From IMG/VR virus record IMGVR_UViG_3300027754_000502, positions 1 through 21,488 of that record: DNA of 21,488 nucleotides; one strand, 5' to 3'. Each line of letters opens with the position of its first letter. The first letter of the stretch is position 1. The notes beneath the pieces are model-generated. The model was not told where the DNA came from. It worked only from the letters and a program-made list of their open reading frames with translations, and made no database searches. This document shows, in pieces, positions 1 to 6,973 of this stretch. The DNA is from a virus. The position numbers and the translations under genes were made by a program.

Positions 1-2
1 TT

Positions 3-839
3 ACTGGTAATGCAACTACTGTCCCAACAATGTCTCTTACTGCATCATCATTGACGATTGGCAATAGTACAATCACTGGTGCTCCAACAATTAACCTAGC
101 AAATTCAACCGGTAATACTACGGTTAACACTACATCAATAAGCACAACTACTGTATATGCTAATACAACTGGTATTCATACGGGTAACGTATCAGCAACT
201 GTTGTAAATGCAAGTGCTAACGTAAATGCGCCATTGGTATTTGCTAATGTTACAGGTACATATGCTAATATCACCGGGCAAGTAAATACTGCAACGTTCT
301 ATGCTTCTACGTCTGCTAATGTTGGTGGTAATGTACAACTAACTACTTCACAGTTGTTTATTGGCAATGCGACAGCAAACGCATTATCAAACTCAACAAT
401 TGTTACAATAGCTAATTCTACTGGTATTGCAAATCTTCAACCTGCATTGCTAACGATTGGCGGATCGGTTGTTAATACTACTTATGTAGCAGCAAATAAT
501 TTAGTAATTAATACAGATTGTGAGATGCGAGTATCGTCAAATACTCTTAATGCAAATATTACTTCTGCTCAAGTATTTTTCACATTTGCTACTTCTTTCT
601 CATCAGCAAAAATTACTGCTCAAGTAAAACGCTCGGGTAATGTTCAAACTTCTGATATGATCATTGTGCATGATGGAACAGATGCATTTATTTCTGTATA
701 TGGTACTGTTATAGCTCCTTCAACTTCATCTGATCTTGGTGATTTTAGTGTTGGCGTAAATGCTGGTAACGTTGAATTGAAATATCAACAAACAGCTGCT
801 AGTTCTGTTATTAAAGTAATCGCTCACCTAATAAAGTAA
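3..839 (+). CDS. Repeat-rich tail fibre protein, 3' part (5' end lies before the window)
   Basis: The frame is open from the first bases of the window, so the gene starts upstream; the ATG at 30 is internal. The visible 278 codons begin inside an Asn/Thr/Ser-rich repeat (SLTASSLTIGNSTITGAP) that also occurs three times in the giant fibre gene at 1782. A block at 171-305 encodes 45 residues identical to part of that gene. The last ~100 residues form a different, less repetitive domain with the signature VHDGTDAF (visible residues ~222-229), followed by a GDFSVGVNAGNVELKY stretch. The same domain ends the next gene (IHDGTNVL). I know this ending from fibre-like proteins of marine T4-type phages, where it is a terminal beta-rich domain. 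The role as a trimeric adhesion or fibre protein is inferred from composition, repeats and position; no enzyme motif is visible. Confidence 0.75.
   Translation, partial: TGNATTVPTMSLTASSLTIGNSTITGAPTINLANSTGNTTVNTTSISTTTVYANTTGIHTGNVSATVVNASANVNAPLVFANVTGTYANITGQVNTATFYASTSANVGGNVQLTTSQLFIGNATANALSNSTIVTIANSTGIANLQPALLTIGGSVVNTTYVAANNLVINTDCEMRVSSNTLNANITSAQVFFTFATSFSSAKITAQVKRSGNVQTSDMIIVHDGTDAFISVYGTVIAPSTSSDLGDFSVGVNAGNVELKYQQTAASSVIKVIAHLIK
171..305 (+). repeat. Inter-gene repeat block, copy in first fibre gene (partner 2559-2693)
   Basis: Forty-five codons encode exactly the same peptide (GIHTGNVSATVVNAS... to ...NTATFYA) as 2559-2693. By my count the DNA differs at 13 codons, each at the third base and each synonymous. 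Confidence 0.85.
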
Positions 840-850
840 AGTAAAGCAAA

Positions 851-1759
851 ATGGCATCAGCAAATAGTAGATTTAAAACAGAGAATGGACTTTACGTAAC
901 CGGTGGTAATGCTGAGTTTACTCAGATAGTTACAGTAGGAGGTAATTGCACAGTAAGTGGTGATTTGTTATTTGTTGGTGGCAACCTTACAGTCCAAGGC
1001 ACTCAAGTTTTTCAAGGTGGTCAAATTTATGTAAGCAACATCACTGCCAACATGGCTGGTCTAGGTATTGGTAACACCACTTATGCCTTTGATGTCTATT
1101 CCGCTAATCTTTTTGTTAACACTGCAGTACTACCACTAAATAACACTATTCCATTAGGAAACACTACACGAAGATTTGTAACTTATTCAAACACGCTTGA
1201 TGTTTCTACCACTGCATTGATTTCTGGTAACGTCACTATTTCTGGAACATCACACACTATTGCCGGTAATGTTAATATTAACTCTGGTACGTTGTTTATT
1301 GATGGAACAAATAACCGGGTTGGTATAAACAATACTGCTCCAACTACAGGTGTAAATTTACAAGTAACTGGTAATGCTAACGTTTCTGCTAATTTGGTCA
1401 CTTCTTTAGTAGTGGTTAATAATGCTATTTTTGCATCCAATAGTAAATCTGTTACTTCTACTGCTCAAGTGCTAGTTGATGATTTCCCATTAGTTCTATC
1501 AAACTGTGTTAAATATCTTGTGTTTACAAGAAATACAGGAAACACTGTTGTTCATACATTAGAATTAATGGCAATTCATGATGGTACTAATGTACTTTTA
1601 TCTCAATATGGTGAGGTTTTTAATACTTCACTTGGTTCATTTGATGTGAACATTAACGTTGCAAATGTTGAATTAAAGTTTACAGCAACTGTAAGCGGAG
1701 CAGCACCAAACGTAACACATCCGTATACAGTCAAAGTATTAAGAACACAAATTACATAA
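851..1759 (+). CDS. Tail fibre-like structural protein with HDGT-type C-terminal domain
   Basis: This 302-aa protein starts with MASANSRFKTENGLYVTGG, an N-terminus of the same style as the giant fibre downstream (FVVKNGLQVGSS). That region is followed by short beta-repeats (GGNCTVSGDLLFVGGNLTV). The centre (PLNNTIPLGNTTRRF, TNNRVGINNTAP) resembles fibre segments that form beta-helical shafts in phage and algal-virus proteins. The C-terminal ~100 residues (IHDGTNVLLSQYGEVF at 242-257, then VANVELKF and KVLRTQIT) match the end of the preceding gene, so the two share a terminal domain. The start lies 11 bases after the previous stop and has no clear Shine-Dalgarno; instead there are short AAAG/TAAAG repeats, so translation may be coupled to the upstream gene. 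A fibre role is inferred from composition and context. Confidence 0.72.
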   Translation: MASANSRFKTENGLYVTGGNAEFTQIVTVGGNCTVSGDLLFVGGNLTVQGTQVFQGGQIYVSNITANMAGLGIGNTTYAFDVYSANLFVNTAVLPLNNTIPLGNTTRRFVTYSNTLDVSTTALISGNVTISGTSHTIAGNVNINSGTLFIDGTNNRVGINNTAPTTGVNLQVTGNANVSANLVTSLVVVNNAIFASNSKSVTSTAQVLVDDFPLVLSNCVKYLVFTRNTGNTVVHTLELMAIHDGTNVLLSQYGEVFNTSLGSFDVNINVANVELKFTATVSGAAPNVTHPYTVKVLRTQIT

Positions 1760-1761
1760 GC

Positions 1762-1783
1762 ATTAGAGGAGAGGGAATCTAAT
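1762..1783 (+). promoter_or_regulatory. Inverted repeat around the ribosome binding site of the giant fibre gene
   Basis: ATTAGA (1762-1767) is complementary to TCTAAT (1778-1783). The purine-rich Shine-Dalgarno GGAGAGGG lies in the 10-base loop, and the first two bases of the ATG at 1782 lie in the stem. This could present the ribosome site or delay initiation. The stem has only one G-C pair, so stability is doubtful. Confidence 0.3.
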
Positions 1784-4700
1784 GGCAATTTCTAAAGATT
1801 TCGTTGTTAAGAACGGCCTACAGGTCGGTTCTAGTTTGCAAGTCAACTCTACTGCTACATTTTCAAACGATGTAACTATTTCTGGTAACTTAATTGTTTC
1901 TGGAACAACTACGTACGTTAATACTGCAACTTTAAACATTGCAGATAATATTGTTACACTAAACGCTGACGTATCTGGCGCAACATCTCCTACTGAAAAT
2001 GCAGGATTAGAAGTTAATCGTGGTAGTTCAGCAAACGTTCAATTGCGTTGGAATGAAACAACTGACTCATGGGAACAGTCCAATGCTGGATTAAGTGTTT
2101 ATTATAAACTCTTAGCGAACAACGATATTCTGGATAGTCTTGTAAGTACTAGCATAACTGTTGCAGCTTCAGCTAACTCAGTAAAAGCAGCATATGATAC
2201 TGCAATATCACAAGGATCAACTGCATATAGTAACGCAACTACATATGCATCAAACGCAACGAATATCTCATCTGGTACTTTAAACACTGCACGCTTACCA
2301 GCTCAAGTCAATGTAAGTGCTAATCTTAACATTGGCGCTTTTGGTACAACGAATGGTGTGAATATTCAAAACACAGCAATCATTGTTGGTAACTCAACAG
2401 CCAATGCAACAGTTGCTTATAATTTATTACAGGCTTCTAATGCTACAAGCACTGCTAATCTTTCTCCTGTTGATCTTAAGATAGGTAGCGCTATAGTTAA
2501 CTCAACTGTGTTAACTATAACCACAGTGAATGCCACTACTGTGAATGCAAACACGTCTGGTATTCATACCGGTAACGTATCAGCTACTGTTGTAAATGCT
2601 AGTGCTAATGTTAATGCTCCTTTAGTATTTGCCAATGTTACTGGTACATATGCTAATATCACTGGTCAAGTCAATACTGCAACGTTCTATGCTGCCACAA
2701 GCGCTAACGTTGGTGGTAACGTTCAAATTACAGTATCACAATATGGTATTACTGGTAACGTTACTACCGCACCAACAATGTCATTGACTGGTTCAGCTTT
2801 AACGATTGGTAACAGTTCGATCACCGGCGCACCTTCAATTAACCTAGCAAATAGTACCGGGAATACTACGGTTAATGTAACTTCTATTGGATCCAGTTGG
2901 GGTTTAATTTCAAATGCATCCGGTGTGTATCATAGTGGTCTTGTAAATGCTGCTTCTCTTACAGTTGGCTCAAGTTTCATAGCCAACTTAACTGCAATTG
3001 TAGGAACAGGTTATGCTAACGTTACCGGCGCGGTTAATGCTTCTAGTCATACTGTAGGAACTACATTTACAGCTAATGCTACGCTCGTAAATGCTGCAGC
3101 AATAAACATTGTAAACCAAACCAATACAGCCACACTTTTTGTTACTACTAGTGCTAATGTTGGTGGTAATGTACAGATTACAGTATCACAATATGGTATT
3201 ACTGGTAATGCAACTACTGTTCCAACAATGTCTCTTACTGCATCATCATTAACGATTGGCAATAGCACGGTTACGGGTGCTCCAACAATTAACCTAGCAA
3301 ATTCAACCGGTAATACTACGGTTAATGTAACTTCTATTGGAACTAGCTGGGGTCTAATTTCAAATGCATCTGGTGTGTATCATAGCGGTGTAGTTAATGC
3401 TGCATCGCACACTACTACTACAACTGTATCTAATACAACTGGATTCTTTCCAACAACGAATGCTATAGCATTAGGAAACAGCATAGGACTTTGGGTAATT
3501 TCAGCAAACAGCTTAGGCGCCAATAGTATCACTGTAACTGGTGGTAATCTTAACGCTGCTACTGTTTATGCTACTGGTCTTGTTAATGCTGCTAATTTTA
3601 CAACTACTGGTACTGTTAATACTGCCACGGTTTTTGCAACTGGACAAATAAATGCGGCATCACACACAACAACCAATAGTGTATCCAATACATCTGGGTT
3701 TTTTCCAATAAGCAATGCAGCAGTTGGAGCATTAGGAAACTCAACTGGTCTTTGGGTAGTGTTGGCTAATAGTGTTACTACTAATACTTTAACAGTTTCC
3801 GGCGGAACAATTACTTCTGGAAACGTTAATATTACTGGATATGTTAACGCTTCAGCTAACTTAGTTGCTCCTTTAGTATTTGCTAACGTATCTGCTGGTT
3901 ATGCTAACGTAACAGGTCAAGTGAATACAGTTACGTTCTTTGCAACTACATCTGCAAATGTTGGTGGTAACGTTCAAATTACAGTGTCTCAATATGGCAT
4001 CACGGGTAATGCAACCACCGTTCCAACAATGTCTCTTACTGCATCAGCATTAACGATTGGTAATAGTACAGTTACGGGTGCTCCATCAATTAACTTAGCA
4101 AATAGCACAGGTAATACTACAGTTAATGTAACTTCTATTGGATCCAGTTGGGGTCTAATTTCAAATGCATCTGGCGTGTATCATAGTGGTGCAACTGCTG
4201 TAATTAATGCTTTTAGTCATACTTCTGGTTCTGGATTTATTGCTAACTCAACTGCTATTGTTGGAACAGGATTTGCTAATGTAACAACAAGTGTTAACTC
4301 AGCGTTATTAACAGTAGGTACATCTTTCATTGCTAATACCACTGGGGCTTATCATACTGGTACTGTTAATGCTGCCAGCCATACCGTTGGAACTACATTT
4401 ACTGCTAATGCAACATTAGTTAATGCTGCTGCTATTAACGTTACTGGTCAAATTAATACAGCTACTTTGTATGCTATTACTTCTACTCCAGGATTTTATG
4501 CTGTTTATGGTTATTCAAATAGCAGTGTTGGTGTTTATGCTATATCAAACACGGGTTATGGCGTTTCAGGCACTTCAAATTCTGGCGTTGGCGTTTATGC
4601 TCAATCGAATTTTAACAATCCGTTAGTTGCCGGTAACAATACAACAACATTCATTACTATTAACAGTTCTGGTAACATGGTTGCTGCATATAATGTTAAT

Positions 4701-6254
4701 GCTGCCAACTTTGTAACTACAGGAACAGTTAATACTGCTACCGTATATGCAACTGGTACTGTTAATGCTGCTTCGTATACGGTAGGAACTTCATTCATAG
4801 CTAACTCAACTGCAATAGTTGGTACTGGTTATGCTAATGTAACTACAAGCGTTAACTCGGCATTACTAACTGTTGGTACGGCTTTTACTGCTAATGCAAC
4901 AGCTTTAGTCCATACTGGATTTGCTAATGTAACAACAAGTGTTAACTCGGCATTACTAACTGTTGGTACGGCTTTTACTGCTAATGCAACATTGGTTAAT
5001 GCTGCAGCCCTTAACGTTGTAAACCAAGTTAATACAGCTACTTTGTATGCTACTACTTCTGCTAACGTAGGAGCTAATGTACAGTTAACTACTTCACAAT
5101 TGTTTATTGGCAATAGCACAGTCAATAATACAACGAACACATCATATGCGTTTATTGGTAATTCTACCGTTTATGCTACTACAGATTTAACTGCTCCAAC
5201 AGGAACAGTAGTAGCTGAAAGATATAATACAGGATTTGATAGCTCTACTTTTGGAAAATCTGTTGTCACAACTTATAGTAATACTACCGTAACTGCTGCT
5301 AGATCGAATTATGGTCAACAATTAGTTTATAATAATTTGGGGCTGCATGCTAATTCCTTAGGTGTTGCGACTGGAGCACAATTATCTGATATTTATGGAT
5401 TTGCTTCTTTTGTATATAGTGGAAATTCTGCTAGCGGAGGTAATGCTAGAATTGATAGTATATTTGGCATACAAGCTGATGTTAGAAATTATGCAAATGG
5501 AACTACCGCTAACACAATAAACTCTGCAACTGCACTAAACAGTGTAGTAAGACAATACGGATCTGGAACAATTACTGCAGCGACTGGAATCATAGGCACA
5601 GTGACTGCAGCTAACAGTTCAGTCACTGGAGCTATTACGACCGCCTATGGCGTTAAAAGTTCTGTATCTTCTAACACGGCTATGACGATTGGTACTGCAT
5701 ATTTATTTTATGGCCAGTCACTAGGAGCAAGTCCATCAACAAATACCACAAGTTATGGTGTATATTGCACAGGAGAATCAAATAATTATTTTTCAGGAAA
5801 TATGCGAGTGTCAGGAGCACTAGGTATAACAGGTGCTCTTACAAAAGGATCTGGTACGTTCTTAATTGACCATCCTCTTGATCCTACAAATAAAGATCTA
5901 TATCATGGATTCGTTGAAGCTCCAAGATATGATTTAATTTATCGTGGAGAAGTAACTCTTGAACATGGGTCTGCTGAAGTAGATATTGACATTGCATCTA
6001 ATATGACGCCAGGAACTTTTGATGCTCTTACTCAAAATCAAAAAGTAACATCTTTGCAAAATCAAACTGGATTTGATAGGGTTAAACCATTAACTATTGC
6101 AAATGGTAAGTTTACAATCATATCAGAAAGTAATACTTCTAATGATACGATAGTTTGGGTTGTTATGGGTGAAAGAAAAGACGTGTTCATTAAGACCGTG
6201 AATAACACAGATTCTGAAGGTAGACTAATACCCGAATGGGATAAGGAGGAATGA
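1782..6254 (+). CDS. Giant modular tail fibre protein (1,490 aa)
   Basis: This is probably a long adhesion fibre subunit. Residues 1-103 form an N-terminal module known from marine T4-type phage fibres (NIADNIVTLNADVSG, NAGLEVNRG at 73-81, VQLRWNE at 86-92). Residues ~110-1135 are a repeat shaft rich in Asn, Thr, Ser, Ala and Val. It holds three 80-residue copies starting SANVGGNVQITVSQYGITGN, two copies of a GFFP...LGNS.GLWV segment, a 90-bp tandem duplication and an isolated GVYA/GVSG segment. Residues ~1140-1355 are non-repetitive and end near YGVYCTGESNNYFSGNMRV. Residues ~1356-1490 form a terminal domain with IDHPLDP, HGFVEAPRYDLIYRGEV, WVVMGERKD and a final DSEGRLIPEW, an ending I recognise from cyanophage and marine phage structural proteins. 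A strong Shine-Dalgarno precedes the start. The repeat shaft suggests length variation by recombination. Attachment function is inferred. Confidence 0.8.
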   Translation: MAISKDFVVKNGLQVGSSLQVNSTATFSNDVTISGNLIVSGTTTYVNTATLNIADNIVTLNADVSGATSPTENAGLEVNRGSSANVQLRWNETTDSWEQSNAGLSVYYKLLANNDILDSLVSTSITVAASANSVKAAYDTAISQGSTAYSNATTYASNATNISSGTLNTARLPAQVNVSANLNIGAFGTTNGVNIQNTAIIVGNSTANATVAYNLLQASNATSTANLSPVDLKIGSAIVNSTVLTITTVNATTVNANTSGIHTGNVSATVVNASANVNAPLVFANVTGTYANITGQVNTATFYAATSANVGGNVQITVSQYGITGNVTTAPTMSLTGSALTIGNSSITGAPSINLANSTGNTTVNVTSIGSSWGLISNASGVYHSGLVNAASLTVGSSFIANLTAIVGTGYANVTGAVNASSHTVGTTFTANATLVNAAAINIVNQTNTATLFVTTSANVGGNVQITVSQYGITGNATTVPTMSLTASSLTIGNSTVTGAPTINLANSTGNTTVNVTSIGTSWGLISNASGVYHSGVVNAASHTTTTTVSNTTGFFPTTNAIALGNSIGLWVISANSLGANSITVTGGNLNAATVYATGLVNAANFTTTGTVNTATVFATGQINAASHTTTNSVSNTSGFFPISNAAVGALGNSTGLWVVLANSVTTNTLTVSGGTITSGNVNITGYVNASANLVAPLVFANVSAGYANVTGQVNTVTFFATTSANVGGNVQITVSQYGITGNATTVPTMSLTASALTIGNSTVTGAPSINLANSTGNTTVNVTSIGSSWGLISNASGVYHSGATAVINAFSHTSGSGFIANSTAIVGTGFANVTTSVNSALLTVGTSFIANTTGAYHTGTVNAASHTVGTTFTANATLVNAAAINVTGQINTATLYAITSTPGFYAVYGYSNSSVGVYAISNTGYGVSGTSNSGVGVYAQSNFNNPLVAGNNTTTFITINSSGNMVAAYNVNAANFVTTGTVNTATVYATGTVNAASYTVGTSFIANSTAIVGTGYANVTTSVNSALLTVGTAFTANATALVHTGFANVTTSVNSALLTVGTAFTANATLVNAAALNVVNQVNTATLYATTSANVGANVQLTTSQLFIGNSTVNNTTNTSYAFIGNSTVYATTDLTAPTGTVVAERYNTGFDSSTFGKSVVTTYSNTTVTAARSNYGQQLVYNNLGLHANSLGVATGAQLSDIYGFASFVYSGNSASGGNARIDSIFGIQADVRNYANGTTANTINSATALNSVVRQYGSGTITAATGIIGTVTAANSSVTGAITTAYGVKSSVSSNTAMTIGTAYLFYGQSLGASPSTNTTSYGVYCTGESNNYFSGNMRVSGALGITGALTKGSGTFLIDHPLDPTNKDLYHGFVEAPRYDLIYRGEVTLEHGSAEVDIDIASNMTPGTFDALTQNQKVTSLQNQTGFDRVKPLTIANGKFTIISESNTSNDTIVWVVMGERKDVFIKTVNNTDSEGRLIPEWDKEE
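2559..2693 (+). repeat. Inter-gene repeat block, copy in giant fibre gene (partner 171-305)
   Basis: This is the partner of 171-305, with an identical 45-residue product and only synonymous DNA differences. A more diverged relative (NASANLVAPLVFANV, then ANVTGQVNT) lies around 3845-3945 in the same gene. Confidence 0.85.
2700..2939 (+). repeat. 80-residue fibre module, copy 1
   Basis: In-frame 240-bp module running from SANVGGNVQITVSQYGITGN to WGLISNASGVYHSG. Copies 2 (3150-3389) and 3 (3951-4190) have the same length with only a few substitutions. Confidence 0.9.
3150..3389 (+). repeat. 80-residue fibre module, copy 2
   Basis: This copy has the same 240-bp length as copies 1 and 3. Its part 3199-3325 matches window bases 1-127 in the first fibre gene with seven mismatches by my count, the closest inter-gene match here. 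Confidence 0.9.
3951..4190 (+). repeat. 80-residue fibre module, copy 3
   Basis: This copy has the same length and boundaries as copies 1 and 2. After it the sequence diverges (GATAVINAFSHTSG), so the conserved unit ends at YHSG. Confidence 0.9.
4831..4991 (+). repeat. 90-bp tandem duplication in the giant fibre gene
   Basis: Units start at 4831 and 4921. A 51-base stretch (4851-4901 and 4941-4991) is identical at DNA level, and the period is 30 codons (ANVTTSVNSALLTVGTAFTA). A diverged third relative lies at about 4273-4332. Exact identity suggests a more recent event than the other repeats in this gene. Confidence 0.88.
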
Positions 6255-6255
6255 T

Positions 6256-6408
6256 ATGAGTGAAGAAGACGATTACGAATGGGTTATAGACTATGAAAAA
6301 ATAGGCAAAAAAGGATATCCAATTCATTATAAAGAATATGGTATGGAACCTCCTATGAAAAGAGTTTTAAAAGAAAAAGTAAAAGACCCAGAACCAGAAC
6401 AGTCTTAA
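6256..6408 (+). CDS. Small charged hypothetical protein (50 aa)
   Basis: This short frame starts MSEEDDYEWVIDYEKIGKKG and ends KVKDPEPEQS. It begins two bases after the stop of the giant fibre gene and has a strong Shine-Dalgarno (AAGGAGGA, 6243-6250) ideally spaced from the ATG at 6256, which is the main support that it is translated. It is rich in Glu, Lys and Tyr, with no membrane segment or signal peptide. I do not recognise a family. Its position directly behind the fibre suggests a fibre-associated or assembly-helper protein, but that is inference only. Confidence 0.6.
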   Translation: MSEEDDYEWVIDYEKIGKKGYPIHYKEYGMEPPMKRVLKEKVKDPEPEQS

Positions 6409-6414
6409 TAAATA
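6407..6414 (+). promoter_or_regulatory. Late promoter element (AATAAATA)
   Basis: NATAAATA is the late promoter form seen in T4-type cyanophages; the T4 consensus is TATAAATA. It lies 24 bases before the ATG at 6439, giving a predicted leader of about 19 bases. The region is AT-rich, so a chance match is possible. Confidence 0.5.
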
Positions 6415-6438
6415 TAATAAAAATACGTAGAGATATAA

Positions 6439-6765
6439 ATGTCAACAAAAGCAAACCTAGTCTTAGATCAAGGCGCTACATTTTCATCTACTGTCACCGT
6501 TGCAGATGCTAACGGCGATGTTATGGATTTGACCAATTATACTGGTGCTGCTCAGATGCGTAGACATTATTCGTCTACAAACTCTACATCATTTGTGGTT
6601 ACAATTGCCAATTCTGGTACTGTAACGCTTTCTCTTTCTGCTAATGCTACTGCGAATATTCCTTATGGCAGATATGTTTATGATTGTGAGATCACGAGTA
6701 ATGCTGCAATTGTTACCCGAATTTTAGAGGGTATAGTTACAGTAACTCCAGAGGTAACTCGATAA
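6439..6765 (+). CDS. Small beta-sandwich structural protein (108 aa), BppU N-terminal-like
   Basis: The protein (MSTKANLVLDQGATFSSTVTV, then LTNYTGAAQMRRHYSS and a final EGIVTVTPEV) has the layout of a short immunoglobulin-like or BppU N-terminal-like domain: strand, variable loop, the phrase 'D-(L/V)-T-x-Y-T-A-A-x-Q-M-R', then strands closing with GRYVYDCEI. Similar ~110-aa proteins are common in marine T4-type phages near the fibre genes. A role in the baseplate or as a fibre adaptor is inferred. The ribosome site is weak (TAGAGAT), but a late promoter element lies just upstream. The next gene starts immediately after the stop codon (TAAATG), so the two are probably translated together. Confidence 0.6.
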   Translation: MSTKANLVLDQGATFSSTVTVADANGDVMDLTNYTGAAQMRRHYSSTNSTSFVVTIANSGTVTLSLSANATANIPYGRYVYDCEITSNAAIVTRILEGIVTVTPEVTR

Positions 6766-6963
6766 ATGGCTATACAGATTGCTGTTGATTCTGTACAAAT
6801 CATATCAACAGTCAAACCAGTTACATCTATTAAAGTGACTCCTACATCATTAACTCCTGTTATTAAAGTCACAGCGTTAAATGCTGTGCCTAAAAAAATA
6901 CAAGCAGCTTTTCTACCGGGATATGAACCTATATCTTCAGACGTAGATGGCGGGACATTTTAA
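6766..6963 (+). CDS. Small hypothetical protein ending in DGGTF (65 aa)
   Basis: The ATG directly follows the stop of the gene at 6439, and AGAGG at 6750-6755 inside that gene can serve as the ribosome site. The product is rich in Val, Thr, Ile and Pro in alternating strand-like runs (VQIISTVKPVTSIKVTPTSL) and ends PGYEPISSDVDGGTF. The next gene also ends in DGGTF, an unusual shared tail. There are no transmembrane segments or enzyme motifs. It is likely a small virion or fibre-accessory protein, but I do not recognise a named family. Confidence 0.55.
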   Translation: MAIQIAVDSVQIISTVKPVTSIKVTPTSLTPVIKVTALNAVPKKIQAAFLPGYEPISSDVDGGTF

Positions 6964-6973
6964 GGAATAGCAA

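Noticed and set aside
839-851. Frameshift joining the first and second fibre genes
   Set aside because: The second gene starts with a proper fibre-type N-terminal sequence and the first ends with a complete terminal domain, so these are two genes.
2700-4991. CRISPR array or other spaced DNA repeat
   Set aside because: The repeats are in frame, long (240 bp, 90 bp, 135 bp), unevenly spaced and clearly protein-coding.
4829-5140. Minus-strand open frame encoding 103 aa, and similar minus-strand frames at 1183, 3047 and 4601
   Set aside because: They lie opposite repeat-rich fibre genes whose codon bias (GCT, AAT, ACT) leaves few stops on the other strand; no ribosome sites or promoters support them.
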